Below, one piece after another: positions 26,726 to 35,897 of a stretch of DNA of 64,000 nucleotides. Position 1 is the stretch's first letter. Each line of letters begins with the position of its first letter. The stretch comes from Gemmatimonadota bacterium (lineage in GTDB: Bacteria > Gemmatimonadota > Gemmatimonadetes > Gemmatimonadales > Gemmatimonadaceae). The stretch lies in contig VHBQ01000003.1 in the NCBI GenBank assembly GCA_016871855.1, forward strand, positions 1 through 64,000, in the 5' to 3' direction. The notes beneath the pieces were generated by a model that was given only the letters and a program-made list of their open reading frames with translations, was not told the origin of the DNA and made no database searches. Position numbers and translations under genes: made by a program.

Positions 26726-28090
26726 TCACAGGATGTTCCCCGGTGAGAGCCGGCCGCGCGGGTCGAACTCGCGCTTGAGCGCGCGCATCAACGCCAGCTG
26801 GCGCGCGCTGGCCTGCAACGGGATCCACTTGCTCTTGATCTTCCCGATGCCGTGCTCGGCGGCGACGGTGCCGCCCATCGCAATGATCGCGTGCAGCGTC
26901 TCCTCGACGGCGCGCTCGATGCGTTGCACGTCGCGCGGATCCTGCGCCACGAAGTTCTGGTGCGGATGACCGTTGCCGAGGTGGCCGTAGGTGACGGCTG
27001 GGGGGAGGCGATGCGCGTCGGCGATGCGCCGCGCTTCGGCGAGCGCCTGCGCGGCGAGGGGATACGGCACCGCCCAATCGGTGCTCATTCGCCGTCCGCC
27101 CTGCGGGAGGAACGGCGCGGTCCGCTCGTGCATCTCAGCGGGGAGCGCGTGCCGCAGGCGACGCGCCTCGCGCAGGGCGTGCTCGCCGTCGAAGGCGCGC
27201 ACGTCGCCCGCGTTCGCGTCGAATCGTTCGGCCAGCGCGAGCCAGTCGTCGAGCGGCGCGTCGCCGGCGCCGGCATCCTCCAGATAGACCATCGCCCCCG
27301 CGCTGGGGGCCCAGTGGGCGTCGTCCATCGCCGTGCGGGCGATGCGGAACGACTCGGCGTCGAAGTACTCCAGACAGCGCGGGGCGACGGCGGGCGTCTC
27401 ACGCGCGGCGACGATGAAGGAAAGCGCGCGCGGCTCGTCGGGAAAGGGAACGCCGAGCCCGAGGACGCGCGGGGGCGTGGGAAGGAGCGACAACTCGGCC
27501 TCGACGATGAGGCCGAGCGTGCCTTCGCTGCCGACGAACCAGTCCACCGGGTCGTGCGCGATCTGGTAGCCGACGGTGTTCTTCTCCACGTCGTTGCGGC
27601 GCGCCTGATACACCGAACCGTCAGCCAGCACCGCCGTGAGTGCGCGGACGTGCCGGCGCGTCGCGCCGTAGGCCAGCGTGCGCGGCCCGGACGCGTTGCA
27701 GGCGATGGCGCCGCCAACGGTGCATTCCTCTTCGCTCGTCGGGTCCGGAGCGAAGAAGAGCCCTTCGCCCGCACAGGCGCGCTGAAGGTCGCCGATCAGG
27801 ACACCCGGCTCCACGCGCGCGACGCGCCGGACGGGATCGATGTCGAGAATGCGGGCCATCGCGCGAGTGGAGAGCAGCCACCCGCGCTCAGCCACCGAAG
27901 CGCCCGTGGTGCTCGTCTGCGCGCCCGCCGGTGTGAGGCACGCCTCCGCCGCATCTGCCATTCGCACGATCTCTACGACGTCGCCCGCATCCTCCGGCCG
28001 CGCCACGGCCTCGGGGACCGCGCGCAGGCCGGAGACATCGCGCGCGTACGACTCGAGCGCCGACGGATCGCGCAGCAGCTCGCGGCTCAC
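26726..28090 (-). CDS. FAD-linked oxidase, GlcD/D-2-hydroxyglutarate dehydrogenase type
   Basis: Protein of 454 residues with a PCMH-type FAD domain (TPAGAQTSTTGASV, VEPGVLIGDLQRA, GGAIACNASGPRTLAYGATRRHV) and a FAD-oxidase C-terminal domain ending AAEHGIGKIKSKW, where the histidine is a substrate/metal residue. This group oxidises D-2-hydroxyacids such as glycolate, D-lactate or D-2-hydroxyglutarate. It sits between serA (four-base overlap) and serB. D-2-hydroxyglutarate recycling coupled to SerA, as established in Pseudomonas, is therefore the most attractive reading. Confidence 0.85.
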   Translation of the reverse strand: MSRELLRDPSALESYARDVSGLRAVPEAVARPEDAGDVVEIVRMADAAEACLTPAGAQTSTTGASVAERGWLLSTRAMARILDIDPVRRVARVEPGVLIGDLQRACAGEGLFFAPDPTSEEECTVGGAIACNASGPRTLAYGATRRHVRALTAVLADGSVYQARRNDVEKNTVGYQIAHDPVDWFVGSEGTLGLIVEAELSLLPTPPRVLGLGVPFPDEPRALSFIVAARETPAVAPRCLEYFDAESFRIARTAMDDAHWAPSAGAMVYLEDAGAGDAPLDDWLALAERFDANAGDVRAFDGEHALREARRLRHALPAEMHERTAPFLPQGGRRMSTDWAVPYPLAAQALAEARRIADAHRLPPAVTYGHLGNGHPHQNFVAQDPRDVQRIERAVEETLHAIIAMGGTVAAEHGIGKIKSKWIPLQASARQLALMRALKREFDPRGRLSPGNIL

Positions 28091-29769
28091 GCGTCGTCCC
28101 CGAAGCGCACCACCGTCGCGCTGCGCACGTCGCGCAGGGCGGTGAGCGACTCGACAACATGCGGTGGCGGTGCGCCGTCGATGCTGATCACGGCCAGGGC
28201 TTCGCCGCCGGCGGCGAGGCGCGCCTGATGGTACTCGGCGATGTTCACGCCGGCTTCGGCGAGCGTGGTGCCCACGCGACCGATGACGCCCGGCACGTCG
28301 TGGTTGCTGAGCACGAGCAGGGTCCCCTTGGGCGCGACGTCCACGTGGAAGTCGCCGATGCGCGTGAGGCGCGGCGTGAAGTCGAGCGCGGCCACGCCGC
28401 CCACCCGCATCGACTGGCCGCCGGCGGTGAGTCGCACTTCCACGGCGCGGGAGTGCGGGGCAAAGCCCCCCTCGCCGTGCGCCAGCACGACACCGCGCGC
28501 GGTGGCGAGCGACCGCGCGTTGATGAGGTTGAGGCGCTCATGCTCCACCACACCCTCGAGCATGCCCGCGGCGGCGGCGGCGAGCAGGGCGCCCGCGCTC
28601 GCCGTCAGGTCGTCGCCGGTCTTGAGCGTCAGGGCGTCGATGGCCGTCGCCCCACGCGCGGCGAGCAGCGCCCTGGCCACGGTCGCCGCCCGCTGCGTCA
28701 GCAAGAGGGCCGGGCCGAGCGTGGCTGCGTCCTCGCCGGTCAGCGCGCCGTTCAGCGAGCGCGAGAGGTCGCCGTCGAGGAGCGCGTCGCGCACCGCCGC
28801 GCACGCGTCCACCGCCACGTTGCGCTGGGCCTCGGCGGAGGACGCGCCGATATGGGGAAGCAGCACGACATTGGCATAGCGACGGAAGGGATGGTCGCCC
28901 GTGAGCGGCTCCTGCAGGTACACGTCGAGCACGGCCCCGGCGACGTGCCCGCGGTCGATGGCCGCGCGCAGCGCGTCGTCGTCCACGATGCCGCCGCGCG
29001 CCATGTTCACCACCACGGCCCCGGGGCGCAGGCGCGCGAGCGCGGTGGCGCCGATCATCCCCGTCGTCTCCTCGGTGAGCGGGACGTGCACCGTGAGCAG
29101 CTGCGCGGCGTCGAGCAGCGCGTCCAGCGAGGCGGCGCGCCGCACGCGCAGTGCAGCGAAGCGCTCGTCGCCGACGTACGGGTCGTATGCGTGCACGTCC
29201 ATGCCGAAGGCGTGCGCGCGATGGGCCACCTCGCCGCCGATACGGCCGAGGCCGACGATGCCGAGCGTCTTGCCCTTGAGCTCGGTGCCGAGCAGGTCGG
29301 CGCGCTCCCATCGTCCCTCGTGCATCGAGGAGTCGGCGCGGGTCAGGTGCCGGAGCAGCGACAGGACGCCGCCGAAGAACAGCTCGGCCACCGCGACGGT
29401 GTTCCCCGCGGGAGCGTTGATGACCGCGATGCCGAGTTCGGTCGCGACATCCATGGCGATGTTGTCCACGCCGACGCCGGCGCGCCCCACGACCTTAAGC
29501 CGCGACGCGCGGCGCAGCAGCTCGGCGGTGACCTTGCTGGCGCTGCGACCCACCATTGCATCGTACGCGCCGATGCGCTCCAGCAGCAGGGACGCGGGGA
29601 GCGTGGGCTGCTCGTCCACCTCGAACGTCGGCACCGCACGCAGCAGCGCGACGCCCTCGGGGTCGATGTCGTCGGTGACCAGAATCTTCAGGGGCACGGG
29701 AACGGGCACGGTGGAGGGCGAGGGAACGGGAGCGGTCTCGACCCGCGTAATTTGCCCGCGCGGTTGCAT
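28087..29769 (-). CDS. serA: D-3-phosphoglycerate dehydrogenase
   Basis: NAD enzyme of about 560 residues starting phosphorylated serine synthesis. From LKILVTDDIDPEG onward the family pattern is complete: GRAGVGVDNI, the NAD motif GIVGLGRIGGEV, VVNMARGGIVDDDAL, and LLPHIGAS with the catalytic histidine. An allosteric-substrate-binding domain and a C-terminal ACT domain (HDVPGVIGRVGTTLAEAGVNIAEY) follow, i.e. the long type I form. The ATG at 29769 has GGGAG upstream, but then the first 24 residues include a Pro/Val run encoded by a family D repeat. A GTG at 29697 would remove it. The 3' end overlaps the FAD oxidase by four bases. Confidence 0.93.
   Translation of the reverse strand: MQPRGQITRVETAPVPSPSTVPVPVPLKILVTDDIDPEGVALLRAVPTFEVDEQPTLPASLLLERIGAYDAMVGRSASKVTAELLRRASRLKVVGRAGVGVDNIAMDVATELGIAVINAPAGNTVAVAELFFGGVLSLLRHLTRADSSMHEGRWERADLLGTELKGKTLGIVGLGRIGGEVAHRAHAFGMDVHAYDPYVGDERFAALRVRRAASLDALLDAAQLLTVHVPLTEETTGMIGATALARLRPGAVVVNMARGGIVDDDALRAAIDRGHVAGAVLDVYLQEPLTGDHPFRRYANVVLLPHIGASSAEAQRNVAVDACAAVRDALLDGDLSRSLNGALTGEDAATLGPALLLTQRAATVARALLAARGATAIDALTLKTGDDLTASAGALLAAAAAGMLEGVVEHERLNLINARSLATARGVVLAHGEGGFAPHSRAVEVRLTAGGQSMRVGGVAALDFTPRLTRIGDFHVDVAPKGTLLVLSNHDVPGVIGRVGTTLAEAGVNIAEYHQARLAAGGEALAVISIDGAPPPHVVESLTALRDVRSATVVRFGDDA
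29694..29737 (-). repeat. Family D repeat before or within the serA N-terminus
   Basis: GGGAACGGGCACGG-type units on the plus strand, so pyrimidine-rich (CCCGTTCCC) on the serA sense strand. If translated they encode the PVPSPSTVPVPVP stretch just before the conserved serA core. Confidence 0.65.
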
Positions 29770-29798
29770 TGCCGCGACTCCCACGAGAGGATTCCCGC

Positions 29799-30329
29799 AT
29801 GGCAACGCTCCCGGAAGGCTGTGCTCTGCGTCGCGCCACCGCGACGGACTACGCGGCGTACGCCGCGCTCTGCCGCGCGACCTTCGTCAGCACCTTTGCG
29901 CCGTTTCACGACGAGGCCGAGATGGCGCGCCACCTCGCGGCGGCGTTCCCGGACGAGCGTCTGCGCGCCGAGTTGACTGCCGAGGACGAAGTGGTGCTCG
30001 TGGTCTCCGCAGGCGAGGCGCTGGTGGCGTATGCGCGCCTGACGCGCAATTCTTCGCCGTCGTGCGTGATCGGGTCACGCCCAATGGAGATCGCGCGGTT
30101 CTACGTCGCATCCGCGTGGCACGGCCGCGGCGTGGCCGCGCCGCTCATGGCGGCGGTGGTCGACGAGGCGCGTGGCGCCAACTGCGATGTGGCGTGGCTC
30201 GGCGTTTGGGAACACAATTCACGGGCGCTGGGGTTCTACCTGCGTCAGGGCTTCGTCACCGTGGGTCGCCAGGTGTATCCGTTCGACGGTCAGCCGGAAA
30301 ACGATCTTGTCATGGCGCTCGCGCTGTAG
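29799..30329 (+). CDS. GNAT-family N-acetyltransferase
   Basis: Protein of 176 residues with the acetyl-CoA motif RFYVASAWHGRGVAAPLM (Q/RxxGxG/A type) near residue 97, and the C-terminal WLGVWEHNSRALGFYLRQGFVTVG typical of ribosomal-protein or amino-group acetyltransferases. Substrate unknown. GAGAGG eight bases before the ATG decides the start. It is divergent from serA. Confidence 0.88.
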   Translation: MATLPEGCALRRATATDYAAYAALCRATFVSTFAPFHDEAEMARHLAAAFPDERLRAELTAEDEVVLVVSAGEALVAYARLTRNSSPSCVIGSRPMEIARFYVASAWHGRGVAAPLMAAVVDEARGANCDVAWLGVWEHNSRALGFYLRQGFVTVGRQVYPFDGQPENDLVMALAL

Positions 30330-30378
30330 CGGGCGCCACATCCTTCCCCCCAATCGTGCCACCAGCCAGGAGTCGTCC

Positions 30379-30942
30379 ATGTCCCGTCGTGCCCTTCTCG
30401 CCCTTGCCCTGCTCACCCCCTCCGTCGTGTCGGCTCAGGCGCCGCTGAAGGCTGCCCTGAGCGGTCGGGCGACCGCCGAGGCGACGCTTAACCCGCCCCG
30501 CGTCCAGGGTCAGCCCGCGCCGAAGCCGTTCTCGATCAAGATCGACTACGGCCAGCCACACGCCCGCGGCCGCGAGGTGCCCACCGAGCTGTCGAAGCCC
30601 GGCACCGTGTGGCGCACCGGCGCGAACACCTCCACCACGCTGACGACCGACGTGGATCTCGACATCGGCGGGAAGTCGGTGCCGAAGGGTGCCTACTCGC
30701 TCTTCTCCATTCGCACGGACAACGGCTACGAGCTGATCATCAACTCCAACACCGGGCAGTGGGGGACGCAGTATGACGCCAGCAAGGACTTCGTCCGCGT
30801 GCCGCTGACCGCACGGACCTTGGCTGAGACCCGCGAATCGCTGCAGATCGCGCTGGTCGCCGCTGCGGACCAAGCGCCAAAGGGGATGCTGACCATCACC
30901 TGGGGCAAGCTGGAACTCTCCACAAGCTGGGCAGCGAAGTAA
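30379..30942 (+). CDS. DUF2911 secreted protein
   Basis: Protein of 187 residues with a signal peptide ending VVSAQ at about 20. The DUF2911 family is marked by IDYGQPHARGREV, PGTVWRTGANTSTTLTTDVDLDIGGKSVPKGAYSLFSI, and the closing LTITWGKLELS. No enzymatic activity is established for the family. AGGAG lies ten bases before the ATG. A strong terminator follows. Confidence 0.88.
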   Translation: MSRRALLALALLTPSVVSAQAPLKAALSGRATAEATLNPPRVQGQPAPKPFSIKIDYGQPHARGREVPTELSKPGTVWRTGANTSTTLTTDVDLDIGGKSVPKGAYSLFSIRTDNGYELIINSNTGQWGTQYDASKDFVRVPLTARTLAETRESLQIALVAAADQAPKGMLTITWGKLELSTSWAAK

Positions 30943-30948
30943 GTTTGA

Positions 30949-30980
30949 GGGGGCGGCCGATGGCCGCCCCCTTTCTCTTG
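30949..30980 (+). terminator. Rho-independent terminator
   Basis: Perfect GGGGGCGGCC / GGCCGCCCCC stem with GAT loop, followed by TTTCTCTTG, six bases after the DUF2911 stop. Confidence 0.88.
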
Positions 30981-31000
30981 TCCACCCCTCCGCCTTCCCA

Positions 31001-32143
31001 ATGCCCGCCCCACGCCTTCAGGCCCTGCACGACGCCGGACAGTCGCTCTGGCTGGACTACATTGACCGCCCGATGCTCCACAATGGGGAGCTGGATCGTC
31101 GCATCGGCGACGATGTGCTCACCGGGATGACCTCCAACCCGGCGATCTTCGAGAAGGCGCTCGCGCAGGGGACGGCGTACGACGCGCAGGTGGCCTCGCT
31201 CACCGGCGAGTTCACGGCCTGGCAGCTCTTTGAGACGCTCGCGGCGACCGACGTTCGCGATGCGTGCGATCGCTTCCGCAAGGTCTTCGACCGCACGGGC
31301 GGCGTGGACGGATACGTGTCGCTCGAGGTCTCGCCGAACGTCGCGAACGACGCCGAGGGGACCGTGCGCGAGGCGCGGCACCTGTGGAAGCTGGTGGATC
31401 GGCCGAACGTGATGATCAAGGTGCCAGGCACCAGCGCGGGCTGCGCCGCCCTGCGGCAACTCATCGCCGACGGCATCAACGTGAACGTGACGCTGCTTTT
31501 CGCCGTCGAGGCGTACGCGGCCGTTGTCGAGGCGTATCTCGAGGGACTCGAGGCCCGGGCGGCTGCCGGCGCGCCCCTCGGCGCCGCGGCCAGCGTGGCG
31601 TCGTTCTTTGTGAGTCGCGTGGACACGGAGATCGACAAGCGCCTGGATGCCCGCGTGGCGGCAGGGACGCTCGACGCCGCCGCGGCGAACGGGCTCAAGG
31701 GCAAAGCGGCCGTGGCCAACGCGAAGCTGGCGTACCGGCTCTTCACCGAGCGCTTCAGTGGCGCACGCTGGGCGGCGCTCGAGGCGCGCGGCGCGCGCGT
31801 GCAGCGTCCGCTTTGGGCGAGCACATCCACCAAGAACCCCGCGTACCGCGATGTCATCTACGTCGAGGAACTGGTCGGCCCGCAGACGGTGAACACGCTG
31901 CCGCCGGCGACGCTTGAGGCCTTCCGCGACCACGGCGAGACGCGGCGCACCATCGACGTCGGCATCGCGGAAGCGGAGCGCGCCCTCGCCGCCGTGGAGA
32001 CGGCGGGCATCTCCGTGCACGCGGTGACCAACCAACTGCTCGCCGAAGGGCTGGCTGCCTTCCAGAAGTCGTTCGACACGCTGCTGGCGGGGCTCGAGGC
32101 CAAGGCGGCGACGCTTGGCCGCGCCGTCGCGGCGTCGCGCTGA
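31001..32143 (+). CDS. tal: Transaldolase
   Basis: Protein of 380 residues of the long transaldolase class (TalB-type are shorter). The segment MTSNPAIFEKAL, VSLEVSPNVAND, and the Schiff-base lysine in NVMIKVPGT near residue 139 identify it, with WASTSTKNPAYRDVIYVEELVG downstream. It exchanges dihydroxyacetone units in the non-oxidative pentose phosphate pathway. In many actinobacterial and related genomes this form precedes or is fused to pgi. Here it heads tal-pyk-MBL-pgi with short spacers. Confidence 0.95.
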   Translation: MPAPRLQALHDAGQSLWLDYIDRPMLHNGELDRRIGDDVLTGMTSNPAIFEKALAQGTAYDAQVASLTGEFTAWQLFETLAATDVRDACDRFRKVFDRTGGVDGYVSLEVSPNVANDAEGTVREARHLWKLVDRPNVMIKVPGTSAGCAALRQLIADGINVNVTLLFAVEAYAAVVEAYLEGLEARAAAGAPLGAAASVASFFVSRVDTEIDKRLDARVAAGTLDAAAANGLKGKAAVANAKLAYRLFTERFSGARWAALEARGARVQRPLWASTSTKNPAYRDVIYVEELVGPQTVNTLPPATLEAFRDHGETRRTIDVGIAEAERALAAVETAGISVHAVTNQLLAEGLAAFQKSFDTLLAGLEAKAATLGRAVAASR

Positions 32144-32153
32144 GGGAACGGCA

Positions 32154-33560
32154 ATGCCCATCGGACGCAAGCGCACCAAGGTCGTCTGCACCATCGGTCC
32201 GGCCTCCACCGATCCCGCCGTGCTGCGGTCGCTGATGGACGCCGGACTCAACGTCGCGCGCATCAACTTCTCGCACGGCACGCACGAACAGCATGCCGCG
32301 CGCATCGCGGACATCCGGCGCATCGCGCAGGAGCTGAACAAGCCGGTCGCCATCCTTGGCGACCTGCAGGGGCCGCGCATCCGTGTCGGCAAGCTGGAGC
32401 AGCCGCTCACGCTCACCGAGGGGAGCGAAGTCACGCTGGTCCACGAGAGCGTCGCGGGGGCGTCGCACATCCCCGTGACCTACGACGGCCTCGCGCGCGA
32501 CGTGCGTTCAGGCGCGCGCATCCTGCTCGATGACGGCCTGCTTGCGCTCGACGTGCTCGCCGTAGAGGGCGAGTTCGTGCGGTGCGTCGTCGTCTACGGC
32601 GGCCTGCTCAAGTCGAACAAGGGGATGAACCTCCCCGGGGTGCAGGTCTCCGCGCCAACGCTCACCGACAAGGATCGCGCAGACATTGCCTTCGCTGTCG
32701 AGCACGAGCTTGACTACCTCGCGCTCTCGTTCGTCCGCCAGCCGTCCGACCTCGCCACGCTGCGCGCGCTGGTGCCCAAGGGGATGCTCCTCGTCGCCAA
32801 GATCGAGAAGGACTCCGCGCTCGCGGACATCGAGGAGATCCTGAAGGCGTCGGACGCGGTGATGGTGGCGCGCGGCGACCTCGGCGTGGAGCTTCCGTTC
32901 GAGCAGGTGCCGATCGCGCAGAAGCGCATCATCGCGCTCGCCAACCGCTTCGGCCGCCCGGTGATCACCGCGACGCAGATGCTCGAGTCTATGATCACCA
33001 ACCCGCGCCCCACACGCGCCGAGGCGAGCGACGTGGCCAACGCCATCTTCGACGGCACTGACGCGGTGATGCTGTCGGCCGAGACGGCCACCGGGGCGCA
33101 TCCGCCGCTCGCCGTCGACGCCATGGTGCGCATCGCGCAGGAGGCCGAGCGGCATCCCGTGCCGCGCGGTGTGGGCGCAGACCGCGTGGAGCCCGGACAG
33201 GCAAGCGTGGAAGAGACCATCGCCGGTGCCACGGTCACGGCGGTCCGCATGGTCGGTGCCGCGGCTGTGGTGGTCTTCACGAAGTCCGGTTTCGCCGCGC
33301 GCATCGTGGCGTCGCGGCGCCCCGGCGTCCCCATCCTCGCGTTCACCGACCAGCCGCGCACCTATCGCCAGCTCGCGCTCGTCTGGGGCGTCACGCCCGT
33401 GCTCATGCCGCACTCCAAGACCTATGAACAGATGGCGTGGGCGGCGCGCGGCGTCGTGCTCGAGCAAGGCGTCGCGAAGTCGGGCGATCGCTTGGTGATC
33501 ACGTCCGGGCTCCCGGACGTGCCCGGCACCACCAACACGCTGAAGGTGGAGACGGTGTGA
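32154..33560 (+). CDS. pyk: Pyruvate kinase
   Basis: Protein of 468 residues. KRTKVVCTIGPAS at the start, ARINFSHGTHEQH, ILGDLQGPRIRVG, and the signature KIEKDSALADIEEIL with the catalytic lysine are followed by MVARGDLGVELP and RPVITATQMLESMITNPRPTRAEASDVANAIFDGTDAVMLS. It makes ATP and pyruvate from PEP. GAGGGA seven bases before the ATG sets the start 11 bases after tal. The stop overlaps the GTG of the MBL gene. Confidence 0.97.
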   Translation: MPIGRKRTKVVCTIGPASTDPAVLRSLMDAGLNVARINFSHGTHEQHAARIADIRRIAQELNKPVAILGDLQGPRIRVGKLEQPLTLTEGSEVTLVHESVAGASHIPVTYDGLARDVRSGARILLDDGLLALDVLAVEGEFVRCVVVYGGLLKSNKGMNLPGVQVSAPTLTDKDRADIAFAVEHELDYLALSFVRQPSDLATLRALVPKGMLLVAKIEKDSALADIEEILKASDAVMVARGDLGVELPFEQVPIAQKRIIALANRFGRPVITATQMLESMITNPRPTRAEASDVANAIFDGTDAVMLSAETATGAHPPLAVDAMVRIAQEAERHPVPRGVGADRVEPGQASVEETIAGATVTAVRMVGAAAVVVFTKSGFAARIVASRRPGVPILAFTDQPRTYRQLALVWGVTPVLMPHSKTYEQMAWAARGVVLEQGVAKSGDRLVITSGLPDVPGTTNTLKVETV

Positions 33561-34330
33561 AGCTCACGTTCCTCGGCACCGGCACGAGCTTCGGCGTCCC
33601 TGTCGTGGGGTGCCACTGCGCCGTGTGCCGCTCCACCGATCCGCGCGACAAGCGAACGCGCGTCGGCGCGGTGGTGGAGGTGGGACACACGCGTTTATTG
33701 CTGGATACGCCGCCCGAGCTGCGCCTGCAACTCATCGCCGCCGGCATCGACGACGTGGACGCCGTGCTGTTCACGCACGACCACGCGGACCACACCAATG
33801 GCCTCGACGACATCCGCGCCATCTCGGTGCGCCGCGAGGGGGCGCTCCCGGTCTACGGTCCCGCCGAGACGCTGAAGGCGCTGCGCCACAAGTTCCCGTA
33901 CATCTTCGACGACGCCATCCGCCCCCAGCCGGGGACGCACAAGCCCGAAGGCACAGCGATGGCGCTGGAGCCGGGTGTGACGGTGCGCATCGGCGACGCC
34001 GATGTCACGCCCATCGAGGTTCCGCACGGTCGCTGGCGCGTCTTCGGCTACCGCATCGGCGCGCTGGCCTACGTCACCGACGCGAAGAGCATTCCCGACG
34101 CCGCGTTCGCGCTGATGGCGGGGGCGGATGTGTTCGTCATCAACGCCCTGTTCCGCACGCCGCATCCCACGCACCTGAGTCTGGGCGAGGCCATCGCGGC
34201 GGCACGGCGCGTCGGGGCGCGGCAGACCTGGCTGACGCACCTGACGCACGACAACGCGCACGCCGCGCTTGCGGCCGAGCTTCCTCCCGACATCCAGCCG
34301 GCCTATGACGGGCTGGTGGTGGAGTGCTGA
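33557..34330 (+). CDS. MBL-fold metallo-hydrolase, PhnP-like
   Basis: Protein of 257 residues starting at a GTG that overlaps the pyk stop (GTGA). LGTGTSFGVPVVGCHCAVCRS gives the extra zinc-site cysteines found in PhnP-like proteins. FTHDHADHTNGLDDIRAI is the HxHxDH metal motif, and later histidines occur in VPHGRW and THLTHDNAH. Related enzymes are cyclic-phosphate phosphodiesterases. The actual substrate is not evident. Its tight placement between pyk and pgi suggests co-expression with glycolysis. Confidence 0.85.
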   Translation: MKLTFLGTGTSFGVPVVGCHCAVCRSTDPRDKRTRVGAVVEVGHTRLLLDTPPELRLQLIAAGIDDVDAVLFTHDHADHTNGLDDIRAISVRREGALPVYGPAETLKALRHKFPYIFDDAIRPQPGTHKPEGTAMALEPGVTVRIGDADVTPIEVPHGRWRVFGYRIGALAYVTDAKSIPDAAFALMAGADVFVINALFRTPHPTHLSLGEAIAAARRVGARQTWLTHLTHDNAHAALAAELPPDIQPAYDGLVVEC

Positions 34331-35721
34331 TGTCCTTCTCGCTCGATGTGACCTCGATGACGGAGCCGGTGGTGCCGGCCGGTGTGCGCGACGACGACTG
34401 GCCCGGGCTCGCGGATCGGTTTCGCGAGGCGCACCGCGAAGTCGCGGCGATCGCCGCGACCGGGGTGTACGGGTATCGCGAACTCGAGCTTCAGGTGACT
34501 GAGCGCGCGCGCGTTCTCGCCTTCGCGCAGTCGGTGCGGGGGCGCTACGACGATGTGGTGGTGCTCGGCATCGGCGGCTCGTCACTGGGCGCCATCGCCC
34601 TGCGCACCGCGCTGTTGCCGCCGGCGTGGAACGCGCGCAGCGCCGCCGAGCGCGGCGGCCGGCCGCGCCTGCACGTGCTCGACAACGTCGATCCGCGCAC
34701 CATCGCCGGCGTGCTCGGCATGATTGCCCTGCCGCGCACGATCTTCGTCGTGATCTCGAAGTCCGGCGGCACCATCGAGACGCTGGCGCAGTACCTCGTC
34801 GTGCGCGAGCGCGTCGAGCACGCAGGTCTTCCCGCCGCGCAGCACTTCGCCTTCGTCACCGACCCGGCCAGGGGGGCCCTGCGCGTCATCGCGAAGCGCG
34901 ACGGCATCCCCGTCTTTGACGTGCCGCCGAACGTCGGCGGCCGGTTCAGCGTGCTGTCGCCCGTCGGGACGCTGCCCGCGGCGCTCTGCGGCATGGACAT
35001 CGAGGCGCTCTGCGCCGGCGCCGCCGCGATGCGCGACGCCACGATCGGCGACGCGCTGATGTCGAACGCCGCCGGCCTCTTCGCGACCCTGCAGTGGCGC
35101 GCGCACGCGCAGGCCGGGCAGGGAATGCACGTGCTGATGCCCTACAGCGACGCCCTGCGCGATCTCGCGCCGTGGTTCGTGCAACTGTGGGCGGAGTCGC
35201 TCGGCAAGGTGGACGCGGATGGCCGGCATGTCGGCCCGACCCCAATCGCGAGCGTCGGTCCCACCGACCAGCACAGCCAGGTCCAGCTGTTCATGGAAGG
35301 CCCGGCGGACAAGACGGTGACCTTCCTGCGCCTCGAGCCGGGCGGCGACAACGTCACGATCCCGCCAATGGAGCCCGGTGAGAAGGCGCTCGCCTTCCTC
35401 GGCGGCCATTCGCTCGGCGAACTGCTCGACGTGGAGTGCCGTGCCACGGCGGGAGCGCTCGCCCGCGCGGGACGGCCCTCAATGACCATGACCGTCACTG
35501 CCGCCGACGCCTGGCACCTCGGCGGCCTGATGATGTGGCTGATGCAGGCCACCGTCTTCGCGGGGGCGCTGTACCGGGTGAACCCGCTCGACCAGCCCGG
35601 GGTGGAGCTGGGTAAGCGCTTGGCCAACGGGGAGTTGGGGCATCCGGATATCGCCGGGACCGAGCCTTCCGGCTCCGCGAGCAGCACGGCGCCCGCGTCG
35701 CGCGTCCTGCGCGTCGGCTAG
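34330..35721 (+). CDS. pgi: Glucose-6-phosphate isomerase
   Basis: Protein of 463 residues of the shorter bacterial type. VLGIGGSSLGAIALR, ISKSGGTIETLAQY, GGRFSVLSPVGTLPAALCG, TDQHSQVQLFMEGP, and the terminal QPGVELGKRLANG with the catalytic lysine are all present. It interconverts glucose and fructose 6-phosphates. The ATG at 34330 overlaps the previous stop by one base (TGATG), closing the tal-pyk-MBL-pgi operon. The last 25 residues are Ser/Ala-rich and dispensable-looking. Confidence 0.96.
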   Translation: MSFSLDVTSMTEPVVPAGVRDDDWPGLADRFREAHREVAAIAATGVYGYRELELQVTERARVLAFAQSVRGRYDDVVVLGIGGSSLGAIALRTALLPPAWNARSAAERGGRPRLHVLDNVDPRTIAGVLGMIALPRTIFVVISKSGGTIETLAQYLVVRERVEHAGLPAAQHFAFVTDPARGALRVIAKRDGIPVFDVPPNVGGRFSVLSPVGTLPAALCGMDIEALCAGAAAMRDATIGDALMSNAAGLFATLQWRAHAQAGQGMHVLMPYSDALRDLAPWFVQLWAESLGKVDADGRHVGPTPIASVGPTDQHSQVQLFMEGPADKTVTFLRLEPGGDNVTIPPMEPGEKALAFLGGHSLGELLDVECRATAGALARAGRPSMTMTVTAADAWHLGGLMMWLMQATVFAGALYRVNPLDQPGVELGKRLANGELGHPDIAGTEPSGSASSTAPASRVLRVG

Positions 35722-35897
35722 GTTCGCTCCGCTACGCCGCAGCGTCGCAACTCGGGGCCTTTCGTGGGCTAACGCAGCCGTGCGCGCAAGTGCCACAAAG
35801 CGTTGCCCTAGATGGCGTTTCGCGCCAAATTCATCAGGTTGGCGCCCCCCAACCACCGGCGCGTGGTTCGCGCCTTCCACAAACAAGTATTTCCGAC

